A stretch of DNA of 35,585 nt from Pseudarthrobacter sp. AL07 (lineage in GTDB: Bacteria > Actinomycetota > Actinomycetes > Actinomycetales > Micrococcaceae). Below, piece by piece: positions 32,161-35,585 of the stretch (positions are counted from its first letter, which is position 1; each line of letters starts with the position of its first letter). The notes beneath the pieces were generated by a model, which was not told the origin of the DNA, did no database searches, and worked only from the letters and a program-made list of their open reading frames with translations. The DNA lies in NCBI RefSeq assembly GCF_029960665.1, contig NZ_JASBRB010000029.1:1-35585 (forward strand). Reading direction: 5' to 3'. Position numbers and translations under genes: made by a program.

Positions 32161-32894
32161 TGAACCTGTCAGACAGCCCGACAGCAGGACAGCCTGCACC
32201 TCCGGCCAGCGCATCGCTCCCCGGAGCCCAGCCGCTCGCCCGGCTCAGCGCTGCCGAGGCGGTCTTTAACGCCATCCGCTCCGACATCGAGTCCGGTAAT
32301 GCAGCCGTGGGCGCCAAACTCAGCTCCGAGGCTTCCCTCGCGCAGCAATACGGGGTCAGCCGTTCGGTGATCCGGGAAGCCCTCCGATCCTGTACTGCCC
32401 TGGGGCTCACCGTAACCAAGACGGGCAAAGGTACATTCGTCGTGGCCGACACGGTCGCCAGCGACCTCACGCTCGGACACTACTCCGCCCGTGACCTCAC
32501 CGAGGCCCGCCCCCATATCGAAGTCCCCGCAGCCGGCCTCGCCGCCCAGCGCCGGACCGGTGAAGAACTGGAGACGCTGCGCCACATCGTCGCAGCCATG
32601 AGCACGGAAACGGACCCTGAATCCTGGGTTGCCCTGGACTCCAGTTTCCATGCCCTCATTGCGCGTGCCAGCGGCAACAGAGTGTTCGCCAGCGTCGTCG
32701 GAGAGATCCGCGGCGCCTTGGCCCACCAGTCCGAAACCCTCAACTTGGTGGCCGACCGGCAACACGCCTCAGATGCCGAACACAAAGAGATACTGGCAGC
32801 CATCGAGGCAGGCTCCGCGGACGGCGCCAGCCAGGCCATGGCAGCGCACCTGCATGCCGTGGGTGCCGCGCTCGATTCCATCCTGAACAAATAG
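32160..32894 (+). CDS. GntR-family (FadR-type) regulator
   Basis: This 244-residue protein has a GntR winged helix (about 30-100): AVFNAIRSDIESGN, LSSEASLAQQYGVSRSVIREALRSCTALGLTVTKTGKGTFV. A C-terminal FCD ligand-binding domain follows (about 105-235), with LDSSFHALIARASGNRVF and DAEHKEILAAIEAG, including the histidines that often bind a metal. The ligand is unknown, but the gene heads the asparagine operon, so an amino acid or dicarboxylate effector is plausible. It starts at GTG and is followed by the asparaginase gene 29 bases later. Confidence 0.92.
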   Translation: MNLSDSPTAGQPAPPASASLPGAQPLARLSAAEAVFNAIRSDIESGNAAVGAKLSSEASLAQQYGVSRSVIREALRSCTALGLTVTKTGKGTFVVADTVASDLTLGHYSARDLTEARPHIEVPAAGLAAQRRTGEELETLRHIVAAMSTETDPESWVALDSSFHALIARASGNRVFASVVGEIRGALAHQSETLNLVADRQHASDAEHKEILAAIEAGSADGASQAMAAHLHAVGAALDSILNK

Positions 32895-32923
32895 CTCCGC
32901 CCAAGCAACCCGCCAAGGAACCC

Positions 32924-33997
32924 ATGCTCTCCCCTGCGCTTTCTGACGCCCACACTGCTGCACTGCTCCCGCAGCACGCCCCGCTAGTAGTGGCCACCCG
33001 TGACGGACTGGTGGAAAGCGTCCACTACGGCTCGGCTATCGCCACCGCACCTGATGGCTCAATCCTGGCGGCGGCAGGCGATCCCCTGGTCCCGTTTTAC
33101 CCGCGCTCCGCGCTCAAGCCGCTGCAGGCGGTGGCCATGGTCCGCGCGGGCCTGGAACTCCCGGCCGACCTCCTGGCCCTGACCGCGGCGAGCCACTCCG
33201 GCAGTGCCAAACACCGCGGCGGCACCCAGCGGATTCTCTCCTTGTACGGGCTTGCCGTAAGCGATCTCGAGAACAGCACCGACCTGCCCTATGGCGCCAG
33301 CGAGCGCGAGGACTGGCTGCGCAACGGCTTCCTCGCCACGCGCCTGACCCAGAATTGCTCCGGCAAGCACGCTGCGATGGCTGCCACATGCGTCATCAAC
33401 GGCTGGCCCGTCAAGGGTTATCTCAACCCGGCCCACCCGCTGCAGCAGCTGATCGCTGCCACCGTCACCGAACTGACCGGCGAGACGCCCTTGGCCCGCA
33501 GTACGGACGGCTGTGGGACGCCGCTCTTCGCGCTCACCCTCCGGGGCATGGCCCGCGCTTTCGGCACCATCGCGGCCGCCGCAGCGCTTGCCGCAGTCAG
33601 CACTTCCGACGACAGCGGGACCGCCCCGCTGCCTGCGGAAGCCGCCGTCGGACTCGCCATGCGGCAACACCCTGACATGGTGGCGGGCGAGCGCCGGGAC
33701 GTCACGGAGCTGATGCGGCTACTCCCGGGGGCGGTGGCGAAGGACGGCTTTGAAGGTGTGCAGCTGGTAGGCCTGCCGGATGGCCGCGCAGTTGCTGTCA
33801 AGATTTCCGACGGCGGCGACCGCGCCCGGATGCCTGCCACCGTCCACGTGCTTGCAGCCCTCGGCGTAAACACCGCACCGCTCGCCGGCATCGGCACCGC
33901 CCATGTCCTGGGTGGCGGCCACCAGGTGGGCCTGCTGCAGCCCACGAACTTCCTGCCTGCACGAACCCTGTCCACGCCCGCCAACGAAGCCCTGTGA
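32924..33997 (+). CDS. Asparaginase, AnsA/ReAV-type
   Basis: This 357-residue enzyme belongs to the asparaginase family typified by Rhizobium etli asparaginase, which is unrelated to the E. coli type I and II enzymes. It hydrolyses asparagine to aspartate and ammonia. Active-site residues expected for that family are present: S62 and K65 in YPRSALKP, C145 and K148 in NCSGKH, and C197 in DGCG. Other family blocks are AASHSGS and GGGHQVGL. It lies between the regulator and aspA, and its product aspartate is the aspA substrate. It has no signal peptide and is cytoplasmic. Confidence 0.93.
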   Translation: MLSPALSDAHTAALLPQHAPLVVATRDGLVESVHYGSAIATAPDGSILAAAGDPLVPFYPRSALKPLQAVAMVRAGLELPADLLALTAASHSGSAKHRGGTQRILSLYGLAVSDLENSTDLPYGASEREDWLRNGFLATRLTQNCSGKHAAMAATCVINGWPVKGYLNPAHPLQQLIAATVTELTGETPLARSTDGCGTPLFALTLRGMARAFGTIAAAAALAAVSTSDDSGTAPLPAEAAVGLAMRQHPDMVAGERRDVTELMRLLPGAVAKDGFEGVQLVGLPDGRAVAVKISDGGDRARMPATVHVLAALGVNTAPLAGIGTAHVLGGGHQVGLLQPTNFLPARTLSTPANEAL

Positions 33998-34004
33998 GGA
34001 CCCC

Positions 34005-35441
34005 ATGACCAACCTGACCACCAACTTGAGTACCTTGGCTGCCGTCCCCGAAACCCGGTCCGAGCACGACCTGCTGGGTGACCGCGACGTCCCCGGCAAC
34101 GCCTACTGGGGCGTCCACACACTCCGCGCCGTGGAAAACTTCCCCATCACCGGGCAGCCGCTGTCCTCCAACATGCACCTGGTGCGGGGACTGGCCGCTG
34201 TGAAGCTTGCCGCCGCCCGCACCAACCGCGAACTGGGACTGCTGGACGCCGAACGCGGCCAGGCGATCGAGCAGGCGTGCGCTGACGTGATGAACGGCCG
34301 GCTCAGCGACCAGTTCGTGGTGGACGTCATCCAGGGCGGCGCCGGTACGTCGTCGAACATGAACGCGAACGAGGTCATCGCGAACCGCGCCCTGGAAATC
34401 CTGGGCCACCCCAAAGGCGACTACGCCCGGCTGCACCCCAACGATCACGTAAACCTCAGCCAGTCCACTAACGACGTCTACCCCACCGCCGTGAAACTGG
34501 GCACCATTTTCGCCGGCCGGGAACTGCTGGACGCATTGGCCGAACTCGAAGAGGCTTTCGCCGCCAAAGCACTCGAATTCCGCACCGTGGTGAAGATGGG
34601 CCGCACGCAATTGCAGGACGCCGTCCCCATGACGCTGGGCCAGGAGTTCGGCACCTACGCCATCACCATCGGCGAGGATCGGCTGCGCCTGGCCGAGGCG
34701 GAACTGCTGATCCACGAAATCAACCTCGGAGCCACCGCTATCGGCACCGGACTGAACGCCCCCGCCGGTTACACCGAGGCCGCCTGCCGGCACCTGGCCG
34801 AGGTCACCGGGCTCCCCCTGGTCACCGCCGCCGACCTCATCGAAGCCACCCAGGATGTGGGCGCCTTTGTGCACCTGTCCGGCGTGCTCAAGCGCGTGGC
34901 CGTGAAACTCTCCAAGATCTGCAACGACCTCCGTCTGCTCTCCTCCGGCCCGCGCGCCGGCTTTGGCGAGATCAACCTGCCGGCCGTCCAGTCCGGGTCA
35001 TCCATCATGCCCGGCAAGATCAACCCGGTGATCCCGGAAGTGGTCAGCCAGGTGGCCTACGAAGTCATCGGCAACGACGTCACCATCACCATGGCCGCCG
35101 AAGCCGGGCAGCTACAGCTCAACGCTTTCGAACCCATCATTGTCCACAGCCTCCACAAGAGCATCTCCCACCTCGAAGCAGCCTGCCGCACCCTCACGGC
35201 ACGCTGCGTCCGGGGCATCACCGCCAACACCGAACACCTCCGTCTCACCGTCGAACAGTCAATCGGCCTGGTCACCGCCCTCAATCCCCACCTCGGCTAC
35301 GCCACGGCAACCGCCATCGCCCAGGAAGCCCTTGCCACCGGCAAGGGCGTTGCAGAGCTCGTGCTCGAACACGGCCTGCTCACCGCCGCCCAACTCCAGG
35401 AACTCCTCAGTCCTGAACGCCTGGCGAACCTCAGCAAGTAA
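34005..35441 (+). CDS. aspA: Aspartate ammonia-lyase
   Basis: This 478-residue enzyme of the fumarase/aspartase superfamily deaminates aspartate to fumarate and ammonia. The N-terminal block EHDLLGDRDVPGNAYWG is aspartase-like. Later come the substrate-binding GTSSNMNANEV and NDHVNLSQSTNDVYPTA, and the catalytic loop GSSIMPGKINPV starting at G331. GAGGA precedes the ATG at 34005, 7 bases after the asparaginase stop. It completes conversion of asparagine to a TCA-cycle intermediate. Fumarase is the main alternative annotation, but the asparagine context supports aspartase. Confidence 0.95.
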   Translation: MTNLTTNLSTLAAVPETRSEHDLLGDRDVPGNAYWGVHTLRAVENFPITGQPLSSNMHLVRGLAAVKLAAARTNRELGLLDAERGQAIEQACADVMNGRLSDQFVVDVIQGGAGTSSNMNANEVIANRALEILGHPKGDYARLHPNDHVNLSQSTNDVYPTAVKLGTIFAGRELLDALAELEEAFAAKALEFRTVVKMGRTQLQDAVPMTLGQEFGTYAITIGEDRLRLAEAELLIHEINLGATAIGTGLNAPAGYTEAACRHLAEVTGLPLVTAADLIEATQDVGAFVHLSGVLKRVAVKLSKICNDLRLLSSGPRAGFGEINLPAVQSGSSIMPGKINPVIPEVVSQVAYEVIGNDVTITMAAEAGQLQLNAFEPIIVHSLHKSISHLEAACRTLTARCVRGITANTEHLRLTVEQSIGLVTALNPHLGYATATAIAQEALATGKGVAELVLEHGLLTAAQLQELLSPERLANLSK

Positions 35442-35464
35442 CCCACCCCCAAAAAGGACACCGC

Positions 35465-35585
35465 ATGACAACTCCCCAACAGGACACCGCCCAAAGGCAG
35501 GTCATCACGGACCACACGGTCCCGCCGCAGGCGCACGCCACCGAAAATGCCCTGCACGCGGAGGACAAGGGTTATCACAAGAACC
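35465..35585 (+). CDS. Amino acid permease, probably asparagine permease (partial)
   Basis: Only the first 40 codons are in the window, starting at the ATG 23 bases after the aspA stop. The hydrophilic N terminus ends in HAEDKGYHKN, which matches the cytosolic lead into the first transmembrane helix of APC-family asparagine permeases. No membrane segment is included. By operon context it would import asparagine for the two preceding enzymes. Confidence 0.75.
   Translation, partial: MTTPQQDTAQRQVITDHTVPPQAHATENALHAEDKGYHKN

Noticed and set aside
1..35585. tRNA genes, rRNA genes, CRISPR arrays, insertion sequences
   Set aside because: I looked for tRNA T-loop patterns, regularly spaced direct repeats and transposase motifs and saw none that could be supported by reading alone.

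Overview
The window is high-GC actinobacterial DNA. Dense short-spaced operons, frequent GTG starts, 4-base start/stop overlaps, a DtxR/DmdR-type iron box and gene content such as the asparaginase-aspartase-asparagine permease set point to Micrococcaceae, most like Arthrobacter or Pseudarthrobacter. It is chromosomal, with housekeeping operons interspersed with small accessory islands and several decayed genes. I see no rRNA, tRNA, CRISPR array, insertion sequence or prophage.

Left part (1-9.4 kb). A leftward trio of zinc-independent ribosomal protein paralogues (L28, L33, S14) ends at a strong hairpin terminator. Two SGNH hydrolase paralogues flank a MarR regulator and a YciI-like protein. 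A five-gene leftward iron-siderophore operon (binding lipoprotein, two FecCD permeases, ATPase, siderophore-interacting reductase) starts next to an iron box.

Middle (9.4-15.4 kb). A leftward operon encodes JetA, JetB and JetC, the MukF/MukE/MukB-like SMC subunits of a Wadjet/MksBEF-type DNA-surveillance complex. The nuclease gene jetD, normally fourth, is absent. The operon is bracketed by two 63-bp palindromic elements (23-bp arm, 17-nt spacer, 23-bp arm). A third element of identical architecture lies in frame inside the first iron-permease gene. This palindrome family and the JetD-less operon are the most interesting parts of the window.

15.5-26 kb. Two small membrane proteins, a VLCAD-like acyl-CoA dehydrogenase, a tetraspan membrane protein, a YchJ-family protein and an aldo/keto reductase are followed by a scar where fragments of three unrelated genes (NmrA-like reductase, sulfite-oxidase-like molybdoenzyme, CtaG-like protein) are joined. 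Next come a PAP2 phosphatase, a DedA protein, and an OmpR-type response regulator with its histidine kinase. A perfect 17-bp palindrome upstream may be their operator. An HslR-like S4 protein follows.

26-32 kb. A GIY-YIG-like protein and a uracil-DNA-glycosylase-like protein diverge from a palindrome-rich promoter region. A hipBA toxin-antitoxin operon has three copies of a candidate operator. A secreted staphylococcal-nuclease-like protein with a coiled-coil and Pro-rich tail follows, then an orphan C-terminal half of a type I restriction HsdR subunit and a scrap of a polysaccharide deacetylase gene.

Right end (32.1-35.6 kb). A GntR/FadR-type regulator with a near-consensus leaderless promoter heads an asparagine-use operon: asparaginase, aspartate ammonia-lyase, and the start of an asparagine permease cut by the window edge. 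Together these would import asparagine and degrade it to aspartate, fumarate and ammonia.
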